Assembly (NCBI RefSeq): GCF_016906535.1
Contig: NC_057385.1
Location: forward strand, 2,418,001-2,482,000
Direction of reading: 5' to 3'
Length of the DNA: 64,000 nt
From: Rhizoctonia solani
Taxonomy: Eukaryota > Basidiomycota > Agaricomycetes > Cantharellales > Ceratobasidiaceae
Each line of letters starts with the position of its first letter. Within the stretch, counting starts at the first letter, position 1. The position numbers were made by a program, and so were the translations under genes. Shown here piece by piece: positions 1-11,248 of this stretch. The notes beneath the pieces are model-generated. The model was not told where the DNA came from and searched no databases. It saw only the letters and a list, made by a program, of their open reading frames with translations.

Positions 1-3000
1 TTGGAGAATATGCGCGCCAAAATGTTCTTGCCATCGTCCCTAGTCTGGTACTTCTCGAATGAGGGATTGAACAAAAATGCACCCCTTACTGCTTCCATGG
101 ATTCTATCTCCGAGAAAGTGAGGATTCTGTGTGTATTGGCAGGGTATATGCGCTGACATAGTGGTGCAGGTCATTCGTGATTTCGTTAATGACACGATTA
201 GCAGAAGAATTGTACAGCACTCCATAAGCCCGGCACTGTCTGTTGAACTACGAAAATTGCTGGTCGCAAGTACGCACAGGATCTCCAAGATTCGCGAACT
301 CGCAATGAAGTACCTTCAACGACTTATTTCGGCTTTTCCATCTCTCTTATGTGATCCACCTTTTGTGGTGGCCCTACTTGAAGTGTTGACATTAATTCAT
401 CGAGCCTGCGAAGGTGAATTTACGGACGAAGTAAGCGCAAATTCTACATCGGAGGGTCTAGCTATTTACTTCCCATTTGATAAAGTTCTCTCCCCAACAC
501 GACTACCGCTCTCAAAGGGCCGATATAACGCTCCAGCTCTCGGATTCGTATGCATCAAGGAATGAAATACTTTCCCAATTGTATAAACATACGAATAAGT
601 GGCTGGAGGCAGCTACCGCTCGGGCACCGATCGAGATACAAGCAACGCTACAGGTCAGTTGAGTGGTGTAGCATCACACCTCAATTCACTCATCATATCG
701 TACCGAGTAGAATTACCTTGCAGACACTAGAGTGGTATCTGCGGATGGCTCAGCTGAGCTTGGTGCTACCATGGCCCTGCAGTTTGCCAAGACGGTTCCT
801 CCTTCAGACAAGAAGCAAGGTATGCATTGCAAAAGCATCTTTAGCCCACTAAAGTTCTATGGTTTCCAGGACTGGACTCTCAGCCATACACTTTGGACAG
901 AGCGAGAGTTATGGCAACCCAAATCGCCTCCAAATCATACTTTGGAGGGGAAGCCGGAGGAGTTAGGCTAGCCAACCGAGGAGGTAAGGGAAATCACTCG
1001 AGCGTCCCGCTGCTGGGTGTTTGATAGATTGGTGTGAATAGGTATTGAGGAAATTCAGCTTCCTCCACCGACCAAAGCACCTTTCCTCGAAATCAAGGCA
1101 TTGAAGGCTAAACTCGCCGTTTCCGTGGCTGAAATCCGTGATAAGACAAGCAAGTTGACCGTGCAAGATCTTCGCCGCCTTCTATTCCGATGTGCAGCTG
1201 TTTTGATGGCCTTGCCCGAGGTAAATCTAACCATCTATGTTGCCCGCCCTCACTCTGAGATTGACCAAATGGTGTTGTAGCCTGACCATGACTTGCTCCA
1301 TTATCTGGTCGCTGTACCTTTTGCTGCATTTACACCAGCAACTATTTCTACCGGAATTGATGCTTGGACTTGGCTAATTGGCGAGAGGAAAGATATGGAA
1401 ATCTCACTCATGCTCGAGTTCAACACTGCATGGGCCACCACCGTAAAGCAAAAGAAAGGCATATTTTCAAACCATATGGAGTGAGTCAACATCACATTCC
1501 CGCTTTGCATGAATTTACTCGGTCTCAAGCTCCGGCGATCCATTCCGCCACCCAGTGGGGTATAACCCTACCAACAAGTCTGATATGGATCAGATCCTTG
1601 GCGATGCCCGTCGGCTCTTGGTTCCGCACACAATCTTGTTGCAGATGTTGAGGAGTAGATTCCAAGCGGTCCGGTACAAGAACCCCGGTCTGATGCAACT
1701 ACTTCTGAGACTCGTCCTGCGGTCAACACGCAAAGGGGTTTCGCTTAGGTTGGTACTAGGTTAAGTTTATTTGATTATTGCTAAACTGCTTATTTTGTAG
1801 CACGCATGCATTGGCTCGTGAGCCTCGCTTCAGTTTGCTCATTTTTGGGTTTGAGGTTCTTCGAAGTAGCTTAATGGATACATACCCGGAAGCTCGGCTC
1901 CGCGAAGCTCTGTATCGCACCGCACTTTCGTGGTTTGCAGTTCGACCACAGTGGGTCTTGATTCTCTTGGCTTGTAGATGGAAATACTTAATTCTGCCTC
2001 TAGGTGGTCGTTCGGTGCAAACTTGGTCCAGGTGAATGCTGATATCAAGCTTCTAAACGAATTTTTGGAGGTGATTCAACACGACAATACACGAGCGGAT
2101 CACGTCACTTCAAGTCTCCAGCTGGAGAAGAGCACTTCACGTCACCCAGGTGCGTAGCACATTTTTAGCTTTCGAGTAGTTTTATCGACGTTTTGTTAGA
2201 ATATCTTTCGAAGCATCGTTCTCAGAACAGCTTGCTCAAGCTCTTGATCGAGAACGAGATTGGTCGCTTGAGAGTGTGGGCAAACCCAACCAACGACTTG
2301 AAACGGGGGCAAGACTACCTGAGCAACAGTGAACGCAGCCTCACAGATGTAAGCCTGGTTTATTCTACATAGTCTTGTTATACTCATATTACTACCAGGA
2401 TGGTTGGCGTCAAATGGTTCGAACAGCTTGGAACGTTGACGCGGCTATCGCAACTCATATGTCGGAACGGTTCAAGCGCCCTATAGTCGAGAACGAATTA
2501 ATTAAACTAGTAAAGAGTGATCCTAGTGCAGCTTTACATGTTTCAGAGGCAGTAAAATTCTTTATTGGAGACCGCTTCACTCGCGGCCAGAAACGAGACT
2601 ACAAGGTACGCATATATGCGTTCATTAGTGATCACGTATGTTCTAAACTTGTCCACAGCTGCTTTTGACATGGGATCCTGTGCCTCCAGTCATCGCGATC
2701 AAGTTGTTCGAGCCACGATTTGACAATGACCCAATTACCCTTCAATATGCGCACCGTGTGCTTGCCCAGCATCCAGTAGACGTTACATTCTTCTATGTTC
2801 CGCAAATCGTGCAAGCATTAAGGAATGATGCATTTGGTAAATTTTCCTGGCTCAGGACTCCCATGCAATACATTCTTACACGAGTTTAGGCTATGTAGAG
2901 AGGTTTATTTTCGAAACCGCCAAGGTTTCACAACTTTTCTGTCACCAAATTATCTGGAACATGGAGGCAAACGGCTATAAGGACGACGGAGCCGAAGTGG

Positions 3001-4700
3001 TGAGTATATGCTTTTGAGTATGAGGCCTTGAATTGACCGTCGATGTAGGAGGACCCAATGAAACCAATGCTGGATCGCATGACAGAAATGGTGGTCGCCT
3101 CGCTATCAGGAGAGGCTCGTAATTTCTACGAGAAAGAATTCAAGTTCTTCCAAGAAGTGACTTCCATTTCTGGGAAACTCAAGCCCTACATCAAGAAAAC
3201 AAAGCCTGAGAAAAAGGTAAACTGGTTTATCCTTTACTATGTTGTTTGTTTAAATACTCACGAAGACCGCAGGCTAAGATCGACGAAGAGATGGCCAAAA
3301 TTAAGGTCGAAGAAGGATGTTATCTTCCTAGCAACCCTGATGGCGTGGTCGTTGACATTGACAAGAGGTCAGGTCGACCACTGCAAAGTCACGCGAAGGT
3401 CTGCTTTAGATAGGGTTTTGGGTTATGAGCCACATAGCTGACACACCATCTGTACTAGGCTCCATTCATGGCAACATTCAAAGTTCGAAAGGTGCGAACT
3501 GAAACAGAGACCGACCCGAACTCTGTTCTCGAAGGTGCTGGCGCGGTCATACAAGTCAGAAAGGAGTACGATGTATGGCAAGCTGCAATATTCAAGGTCG
3601 GCGATGACTGTCGTCAAGACGTATTGGCACTCCAGATTATTGCAATGTTCAAGAACATATTCACAGACATTGGTTTGATGCTATACCTCTACCCGTACCG
3701 CGTTACGGCCACAGGTCCTGGGGTAAGCCAATACATCAGGTAATAATCGATACTCTTATTGATTTATTTTTTCAGCGTGGTGTCATTGATGTCGTTCCAA
3801 ATTCCACCTCTCGTGATGAGATGGGTCGTGCAAAGATCAACGATCTAATGGCCTTTTTCGTTTCGAAATATGGCACGCCTGATACAATCGCTTTCCAGAA
3901 AGCACGCTTGAATTTTATCCAATCCATGGCGGCCTATTCCGTCGCATGCTATATTCTCCAGATAAAAGATCGTCACAACGGCAACATTATGATCGATGGT
4001 GAAGGGCACATCGTGCATATTGGTGAGTTAGTTTGCCCTTATTTGGAGAATTTTATTAACTTGTATGAATAGACTTTGGGTTTTTGTTCGACATAGATAA
4101 GTATTTTCATGTTCTGGTAACGCCTTCTCTTTACTGACAATAATGGTTCTTCGCGCATATACGCCCCGGGGTTAGTATTTTCATTTTCTGTTCCGATATA
4201 TTAACACTGACAAACGGTCCTCTTTTCAGGGAGTCAAATTTGAGCCAAATTCATTCAAGTTAAACCATGAGATGATTGCGCTCATGGGAGGCAAAAACTC
4301 GCAGGGATTCAATCTATTCGTCCAACTGACTGTCAAGGCGTTCCTAGCAATCCGACCTCATGTAACCCAACTTGTGGACACTGTTTCATTGATGCTTGGA
4401 GCTGATTTCCCAAGCTTCAAAGGCGAACCAACAATCAAACGTCTGCAAGATAGGTTTGTTCCGCAAATGACGGAGAGACAGGCCGCGGATTGGATGATGG
4501 GGGTGATTAGGAACGCCCAGGAGAATGTGAGAAGCACATTCTACGATGAGTTCCAGCGGGTAAGCGAGTTTCGGTTCCATACCCAACCATTTACTCATGT
4601 TATTTTCAATTCTAGTTGCAAAATGGTACGCAACTATGCCCTACCTTCCAGCTTCGAGTGGAATACTTATACATTCAATCTAGGAATTCCTTACGCGTAG
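1..4700 (+). CDS. STT4: Phosphatidylinositol 4-kinase, STT4/PI4K-alpha type (5'-truncated by window edge)
   Basis: Makes PI4P from phosphatidylinositol at the plasma membrane. The window opens inside an exon in frame 1; many introns of about 50-60 nt follow (for example 118-169 and 431-485). The helical region reads clearly, for example [12 protein letters not shown] near 515-550. The kinase domain lies at about 3460-4570: DDCRQD near 3604, catalytic loop DRHNGN at about 3968-3985, then DFGFLFDI after an intron. The last codons, after a small final intron, read LQNGIPYA, matching the usual LQN-IPY end of this family, with the stop at 4698-4700. The DFG-to-PGG stretch is joined only if 4097-4162 is removed as an AT-AC intron. 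Near 731 the frame needs one extra base (GAGTGG where GAGGTGG is expected). Identity is very sure; exon borders are by eye. Confidence 0.95.
4097..4162 (+). other. Candidate AT-AC intron (U2-type) in STT4
   Basis: The 66-nt segment starts ATAAGT and ends ATATAC, with a branch-like TTACTGAC at about 4131-4138. Removing it joins FDI-G to PGGVKF, the order seen in fungal Stt4 kinases. No AG acceptor occurs in the segment, so a GT-AG intron ending here is impossible. A competing model, one GT-AG intron at 4118-4229, stays open but replaces the conserved GPG by an unrelated KYFHVL-type string. Confidence 0.65.
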
Positions 4701-4860
4701 TACAAATCTTGATCGGGGGTGGGGGGTGTATATTCAGTATCCTACTAGTTCTTTGCCAGACCAATCTCAGAATAATTCGAGTTTCGTTGTGTTAAATGGT
4801 AAATGTGTGTGCAGCGTGGGAATTATAGAAAGTAAACAAATCGAATGAATAGAAAATTAC

Positions 4861-6673
4861 TCAATGAGACGGAGTTCCTCTCCCCGATGCTCCAGACAAA
4901 CTAACCCAACTATCAGGCTCAGGTTCGCCCACGCTTCCCCAGACCTCCCCGGCCGGTACATTATATGAGTGGCGGGAGTGATACATTTCCTCTGCTGGCG
5001 AGGCCTCCGCAGATTGTGATAATACACTTGAGCCAGGAGTTACGGCACTGGGTTGCGTCGAATCGGTACCCGTTTGAGGGGGTAGAGCAGTCTGGATGCG
5101 AGTAGGCTGAGTACTATTATTTCCGGGAGGTACTCCTATTGTAGGGCCCGAGTTACGCATGGCAACCAAGGTGTGTGGGAGTGCAATTAGGAAGTCCAAA
5201 ACACGAGTAGGGAGGCGAGAAGCAAGTGCGTATGTGCGAGCTAAGATACGGGCTTGTTCATTACTTGCCAAACTAAGTATGCAATCAAACTCACCACCAG
5301 CGCCCACGGGTCTTTTGGACCCTCGCCACCACTGAATTACACCGCGCTCCCCGACCACATCTGCGACAGCGTCTGCAAGGACTTCGAAACTACTCGGAGT
5401 TCTGCCAACCTGACTTGCATGTCGCTCCCTACGCGCTGCCTCCCTCCTCTTCATTCCCAAGGGTACGACGCCAGCCGTGTCGATCTTCCCGATATCAAGT
5501 TCGAATACGTCTACGCCTTGTTCACGCAACTCCCGGCGGAAGACATCGAGTGCGGTTGTGTTGGCGGTTGTGACGATCGCATCTGCGCCATTGCGACCCG
5601 GACCGAGAGTGTAGACAGACTGAAGTATTACCACACTGGGGTGTGATTTGGGGAGGTATTTGTTGGTATTGCGAAGATGAGGGAGAACACCTTGAATGAT
5701 CCCGAATGGTGTAACGTGTGATGATATCAAAAGAGGAAGATAGTCTTTGGTAAGGGACATGCTGGACAGAGGCATGAAAGACGTTGCATCCTGCTCAGTC
5801 ACATTTTGGGGATCAGTCGTGGTCAAGGATAGGAGAGATACCAGAGCCACGATATGGGCGTGTGATGATGGTGAAGCATATGGATCTCCTGCACTACCTA
5901 AGGGGAATCGTAGCCCAAGAGTTGCACGCATATCCCTAAGGAATGGGTTTAAAGTTGCAGGGTCGGCTGGGTTAAGAACTAGGGCACGTATAAAGCCCGC
6001 TCCGTGAGACTCAAGTTCATCTGCTAGCTCAGCCCGAGACACCGATGCAATGACAACATAACCTCTCGAGACAAGGTCACGAGCTAAACCTAAGCCAAAC
6101 GGATGATCTGCACCCAGGAGCACTGCATATATCTGGGTCAGTGCTATACCACCGATTATTATAGTCGCGCCTTACGTATAATCTCGCGCCTCTCGCTGGT
6201 AAGATCGTTTGTTCGCCTCTTCTTGCGTGCGAGAATGCGGAACCTAGGCCGGCTTCTGGCTGGATCGCCAGAGTTGCTAATTAGGTAACCGGCAAGCAAG
6301 CCGCTACCCAACGCAACACCCAGAACGGACCACCTTGAAAAATAATAAAATCTCAGTAGCAGAACTAAATATGGATGGAAGATACCCACTTATTCCTAGA
6401 TAACCACGATGATGCCTTTTGGCCAACAGGAACCCTCGTCACTGGTGGATGAGGAGAGGGCGGTACTTCTACAAACACTTCTCGAATGCCAGTGATCGCG
6501 GGAAAAGCTGGCATACTAGGAGGTCCAAACCTCATTAGGTCATCGTGTATCCGACCCCATACCTGTGAGAGTACTGGAGGTAGGTCTGGGGCGTTTGGAA
6601 GGTGGCTCGCAACAAACTCCTCCATCGCCTCGATATGGGCATTTATCTCCTCAAAAGAAGGAATCACAGGCAT
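4861..6673 (-). CDS. DUF1776 / short-chain-dehydrogenase-like protein
   Basis: Three exons on the minus strand (6673-6390, 6333-6176, 6122-4861) join in frame to about 567 residues. The N-terminus is soluble. A hydrophobic stretch (WSVLGVALGSGLLAGYLI) spans residues about 95-112 and is probably a membrane anchor. It is followed by a basic cluster (ARKKRR) and then a Rossmann-like start, LLGADHPFGLGLARDLVSRG, which resembles an SDR nucleotide-binding motif with G-x-G spacing altered. This order matches fungal DUF1776 proteins, whose reaction is not established. The C-terminal 80 residues are Ser/Pro-rich and probably disordered. It converges on STT4 with a 160-bp gap and shares a 193-bp divergent promoter with the phosphodiesterase gene. 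No frame problem was seen. Confidence 0.85.
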
Positions 6674-6866
6674 GTTGAAGTTTCAGATATGGTGTAGTAG
6701 TCAGAGGCCGGAAGAGGTTGGAAGAGGGTTTTATGGGATGACGGTAATCTCGTCAAACGCGGGCGATTCTTGAGACTCGTGTTTTGGTTTCGATGACGTA
6801 GCTTAGTCATGATATATCAGCTGCTCGTTTGTCGACTTGCTCCCATCCATGAGCCTGTCAGCCGAT

Positions 6867-7486
6867 ATGGGTGAACCTACGTATCTCTCCGATAGATAAC
6901 CACAAGTAGCTAATCTGAAGCTCATCTGACAGGCCTCTCACTCTGGGTTATTCCGTCTCCCGGTGAATACGAGCGACTAAAGCCAGTTCTCGATGATTTA
7001 GCAAAGCACGGAAAGGGCCCTGCCTTTCAACCGCACGTTACTCTAGTTTCAGTTCCGACATCCATACCCCTTCCTTTCCCGTCCCTTGGCTTTGACAAAA
7101 CACCCTCCATGACTCTGCCTTTTCTAAATGTTCGGACAGGTCAATCATACTTCCAGTCGGTCCTGATCGCCATCGACCCCACCCCGGAACTTGGCAACCT
7201 CCATGACTCTGTCCGACAGGCACTAAATCACCCGCTACCTCCTGGCGGAACATACTTCCCTCACCTGTCTCTCTTCTATGGAGGCGATCAAGAATTAAAA
7301 GAGTCGTTGGTACGGAGGCTGTTCGATCAAGGAACAGCAGTGCCCAGTGAGAGTAAATCTGGAGATATAGTCGCTGGTATCTCCGAAATTCACGTCGAAG
7401 AAATTTGGTTGGTACGAACCGAAGGACCGCCAGAGGCGTGGGAAGTAATAGAGAAATGGAAGCTTGGTACTGATATCTCTAACTGA
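6867..7486 (+). CDS. 2',3'-cyclic phosphodiesterase of the 2H superfamily (CPD1-like)
   Basis: A 185-residue protein. The start is ATG at 6867-6869 plus one base, then a 62-nt intron (6871-6932), giving MGLSLWVIPSPG. Two H-x-T/S-L motifs, HVTL (His36) and HLSL (His112), are the paired catalytic histidines of the 2H phosphoesterase fold. Yeast Cpd1 hydrolyses ADP-ribose 1'',2''-cyclic phosphate made after tRNA splicing, and the length and motif spacing fit that family. The substrate here is inferred. The gene starts from the short promoter it shares with the DUF1776 gene, and its frame is intact. I chose this start because it is the only one that splices in frame to LWVIPSP. Confidence 0.85.
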
Positions 7487-8083
7487 GAAACATTCAACTG
7501 GTGTGTAACCTAAATATATGCACGCACGCCATTGACTTGACACAGCACCCTCCAGCATTTATCGAATGTCAAGTATTAACTGAATGAAAACCACATGAGC
7601 TTGCCTAAAAAATCGGAGCTCATGCGTCAATTGGGTTGCCCATGTAACCAGCCTTTGAGCTACTTCAACATCAATCTTTCCCAAGGCACAATATGATCAG
7701 AATAATCAGCCCGCCAAAATTACTGCAATAATTATTATAACAGCATATGAGATGCGCGGACCCAGGTATCCATTAATTCACATGTTTCAACCCTGTTTCA
7801 ATCCCAGACCTTTCACTCGGCCTACTTACCTACTCATTCAACTTCTTGCCAAATGACCAACGGCCTTCCGCACTTGGCCTGCTATTAAGGAAATGGTGCA
7901 TCACAAAGTCAGTCGACGAAGAACAAAGGCTTGGACCCTTATTATGGTCTTTTGAGTTTTGTACTTGGGCCATCTCACGCATATATCAACCCTACATCTC
8001 TACTAACCACACTTACTCTCCCCTCCCTCGCTCAAATTCTCAGAATCCAATCCAATCTCTTAGTGTACCTTTTGACTAAAAAA
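7487..8083 (+). other. Intergenic, no gene seen
   Basis: 3' flank of the phosphodiesterase gene and 5' flank of the next small gene. It is AT-rich around 7690-7760. The pyrimidine-rich part from about 7990 looks like a leader. Short open frames here lack any recognisable sequence. Confidence 0.5.
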
Positions 8084-8617
8084 ATGTCCAGTAGACGTAT
8101 TACCACTCTACGCGACCAACGCGCAAGTCGCTCGCCTCGATACTCAAAGTTACAAAAACCCATCTACATTACTCAACCCAAGACCCTGATACCATTGCTG
8201 GAGAATGCTGATTTTGAAAGGCTCCCTTGGTATTATCAAGGTAAGTTGATTAGAGGTTTCTCGTGAAATCTGAGGAGTTGCTAATGGTAACGGTAACATT
8301 AGCCCGAACTCTAGAGGAATCGTACATTGGTAGAGAAACGTGAGTTTCCAAAAGTCTGTTTGTGTGATTTCCGAGCTGACATTAGTTTGAATCTTAGTCC
8401 GTTTGTCTGGAACTATCTGCGGGCAGATTCCAAACAACAACATGACCAGGAAGAGAGTCTATGCGCATGTACAGTGCATTGCCATCCGACGCCTGTAGTT
8501 GCAAAAGCAAAGCTCAGACATAAGGGAAAAAAGGTTGTCTTTGTTGTCAAGCTAAAAGACATACCCGAGCCACAAGGACGACCGTCCGCGACTCTGAGCC
8601 TTTTACTCTTAAAATAA
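8084..8617 (+). CDS. Small hypothetical protein, three exons
   Basis: I do not recognise this protein. Exons 8084-8240, 8303-8339 and 8398-8617 join in frame across two clean GT-AG introns to 137 residues, which is the main reason to believe it. The N-terminal 30 residues are Arg/Ser-rich (MSSRRITTLRDQRASRSPR). The middle has an aromatic ERLPWYYQ. The C-terminal half has three cysteines in ESLCACTVHC followed by a basic KLRHKGKKVV strand. There is no signal peptide or membrane segment. Alternatives are a fast-evolving lineage-specific gene or a chance spliced frame. Confidence 0.5.
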
Positions 8618-9024
8618 GAGTACCTCCTGCATCGCTTAGGAGCACGGTGGCGGGACGAGAAATAGCCGGAGGAGTTGGTTTATTCAGCAGCACGACACAA
8701 AGGATAAGGACGGTTCAGCGTGGAGGGTCGTTTGTTTGGATTATCAAGCCAGTTCGCATTATCGATTGATTGATCTTTGCTCGCTATATCTCTCGCCTTT
8801 CTTAATCCCCTGTGATTATGTTATGATTAATATACCCATCTATGCAGCTATGAAGACCCTGACTGTATGCTGGCGCTTACTTTCACCCGCAATGACATAA
8901 TTGTGCATTTGTGCAACTTGCAGTTAGTCACGACCCCGCCAAGCGATTCGGCATCCCTAAATCCACTCGGTAGGAGAGAAAGAAAAATGCGATGCGGCGT
9001 ATCTGAACATTCTTTCTCTGTCAG
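8618..9024 (+). other. Promoter region of LIN1
   Basis: Gene-free. Holds the 3' end of the small upstream gene and the 5' flank of LIN1. I see no clear TATA box and no repeat. Confidence 0.4.
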
Positions 9025-10241
9025 ATGTCCACTCGCCCTATAAAACGAGCCACCTCGGGCGCTGGCCCCTCCACGAAACGAACACGGTTCACAGATCCCT
9101 CTGACTCAGCTACCAACGGAGACGACCAAACCTTTGCCGAACAGGTTGACGAGAACCTTGAGAACGTCTCTTCTCGCAAGGGGGTCAAGACTGAAGGCTA
9201 TGAAAGCGATTCTTCAGACGATGGAGAGGGCGTGGTGGAGAGTCGTAAAAAGAAGGGTGCCGACGACGACGACGACGATGATATGTTTGCCGCGACAGAT
9301 CCTGACAAGGCTAAAGAAAATGATGGAGCGGGGAAGAAGAAGGAGAAGTTTCTTGCGCTGGGAGATATAGAGGGACAGGAGTTTGGGCGAACTGCTACGG
9401 CCGAGTCGAGTGATGAGGACGAGCCGGAGGATGAAGACGATGCAGAGAGGAAGAAGAAACAGGGTATGGGTTACGAGATGTCTTCATTCAACATGAAGGC
9501 GGAGATGGAGGAAGGAAAGTTCGCAGAGGATGGGACGTTCGTACGGTCGTTCGATCCCCACGCTGCACACGACAAGTGGATGGAAGGGTTGGACGAGCGC
9601 GAGATGAAGAAGGCCAAGAAAAGCAAAAAGTTGATGGAATCGCGCGAGCGGGAGCGAGAGCAACGGGAGGCCAAGGAAGCTGAGAGGGGGAAGGAAGACG
9701 TAATGAAGGAGCTCCTCGGGTTTATGCAGAAGGGGGAAACCGTCCTCGAAGCCCTACAACGCCTGGGGTCGAATTCTAAAGGCCCACGTCGGGGACAGAA
9801 AAAGAAGGCTGCGACTGAGGTGTTACCACAATCGATAGACGGTACGGCCGCGGATGAAAATGCACCCGAAGAGAGCCCGGTCGCTCGAGTTACGTCGCTC
9901 GCATCCACTCTTATGTCTCTTGGAGATTCGGATGTGTACGAGGCGACCTATGAAATGATGCTACGACTGGTTAGACGGTCCGGGATTGTTTCTGCCGACT
10001 GGGATCCTCATCCACCACCCCCACAAACACCTGATACCAAGTACGAGTATCGATGGGCCCCAGACTATGTTGCAGCAAGTGGAGGACAAGCTTCAGCCGA
10101 TGCCGTTTATGGACCATATGGGGTGACTGAAATGGGTACCTGGAAAGCGGCATTGTATTTTGGTGACGATGCAGAGCGAATACAAGTCGGCGTGTGGGCG
10201 ATAACGACTGGGGTAGCTGGAGCAGCGCATTCCCTGCCTGA
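9025..10241 (+). CDS. LIN1: U5 snRNP GYF-domain protein, LIN1/CD2BP2 family (one frameshift)
   Basis: A spliceosome component; yeast Lin1 and human CD2BP2 bind U5 snRNP proteins. The first 130 residues are acidic and disordered (a run of Asp, EDEPEDEDDAE). They are followed by the family's NMKAEMEEGKFAEDGTFVRS motif and a Lys/Glu coiled region. The GYF domain at the C-terminus begins near YEYRWAPDY and contains AVYGPYGVTEMGTW and ALYFGDD. As sequenced, the frame runs on to a stop near 10350 with an unrelated tail. Adding one C at about 10186-10189 (GTCGG read as GTCCGG) instead gives RRVGDNDWGSW and a stop at 10239-10241, the normal end of this family. I therefore end the gene at 10241 and treat the longer reading as an artefact. 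Confidence 0.88.
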
Positions 10242-11248
10242 AGAGGACGCCTCACTCGGGCCTGTGCCCCGGAGCGTATCTGATCGATTACCTCGGTGTA
10301 GTGGACTGACAAAAACATATTGCCTTGTTTGTTTCATGTTGCTATATTAGACAGTCGGGAACTCGCTTACATTGACATTACGACTACATCTTGTGATATT
10401 TGGAGATTTGTGAGTCTGGACCTTAAGATTCAGGTCCGTGTTTGTGGCTATTTTGTAAACGCGGTCGCGCGGGACCATGGAACAAGCGCTTAAACAGGCA
10501 GGTGCATCGACGGAGACTTTTAGATCCCCTCCTTCCTCGACGATTGCCAAGTCCACCCCGACGTCGATACAGTACACTCGTTCTTAGCGGCCGTTCTAGC
10601 AAGGCGAAGCTTGAGTACTCAACGTGGCTTCAACCAGTGTACAAGCAGTGTCCAGGCCTAAGCGTAGGCTGTCCAGGTGAGCGAATCACAAAATCGTTTT
10701 TTATCCCAATGTTCGTGTCTTTTTTTGCTTGGTTTTATATTCCCTTTTCTTTCTTGTATACGGCCGCTGCTCGCTGGGGCTTGGATAGCAGTATGCTCGC
10801 TACGTCGTGAGACGATGGCAAGCGAATTAGGTTATCGGCTCTTGTCCCCTCGTATCTCAGGCTGTATTAGTGCTGTGCTGACAGTTGAAACTCTTTTTTC
10901 TTGTCTTGGCCTCGCGTGGTTGTGCTGCGGATGATTGAATCCCTGTTTGCTCCACTCGAATCGCCCCCACGGTCTCATTTTGCCGCCGGATCACTGTTAT
11001 GGCATCTGCGTTACCGTATCGCCTCCACCATCTGCGTATGGTAATCAACCCTCGGTCGTTCTTATTCCCGTTACAGGGTGACATCCGTCAACTTGTGCGG
11101 TTCTCCTGCCTCTCCGGACACAGATCTCCACCGCCGCCAACCCAATTCACTCGCTCACCAATCCTCAAACCTATCTCTCAACGCACTATATCAACACAAC
11201 ACACCTCCTACTTCCTCAACTCCACCCGCCCCATCTGAAAAAAACCAC
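10242..11248 (+). other. 1-kb spacer before the nucleotide-sugar transporter; one possible short exon
   Basis: Mostly pyrimidine-rich near its end (11100-11240), as expected of a leader. A short open frame starts with ATG at about 10477 and reads MEQALKQAGASTETF; after a one-base shift near 10580 it continues as LAAVLARRSLSTQRG to a stop near 10655. It has protein-like composition but I do not recognise it. It could be a small gene or a leader ORF. Confidence 0.3.

Noticed and set aside
5254..5646. 130-codon plus-strand frame opposite the DUF1776 gene
   Set aside because: Lies wholly over a conserved minus-strand exon and shows no motif of its own.
9471..9908. 145-codon minus-strand frame inside LIN1
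   Set aside because: Antisense of the Lys/Glu-rich LIN1 region; Ser/Arg/Phe composition is just the complement.
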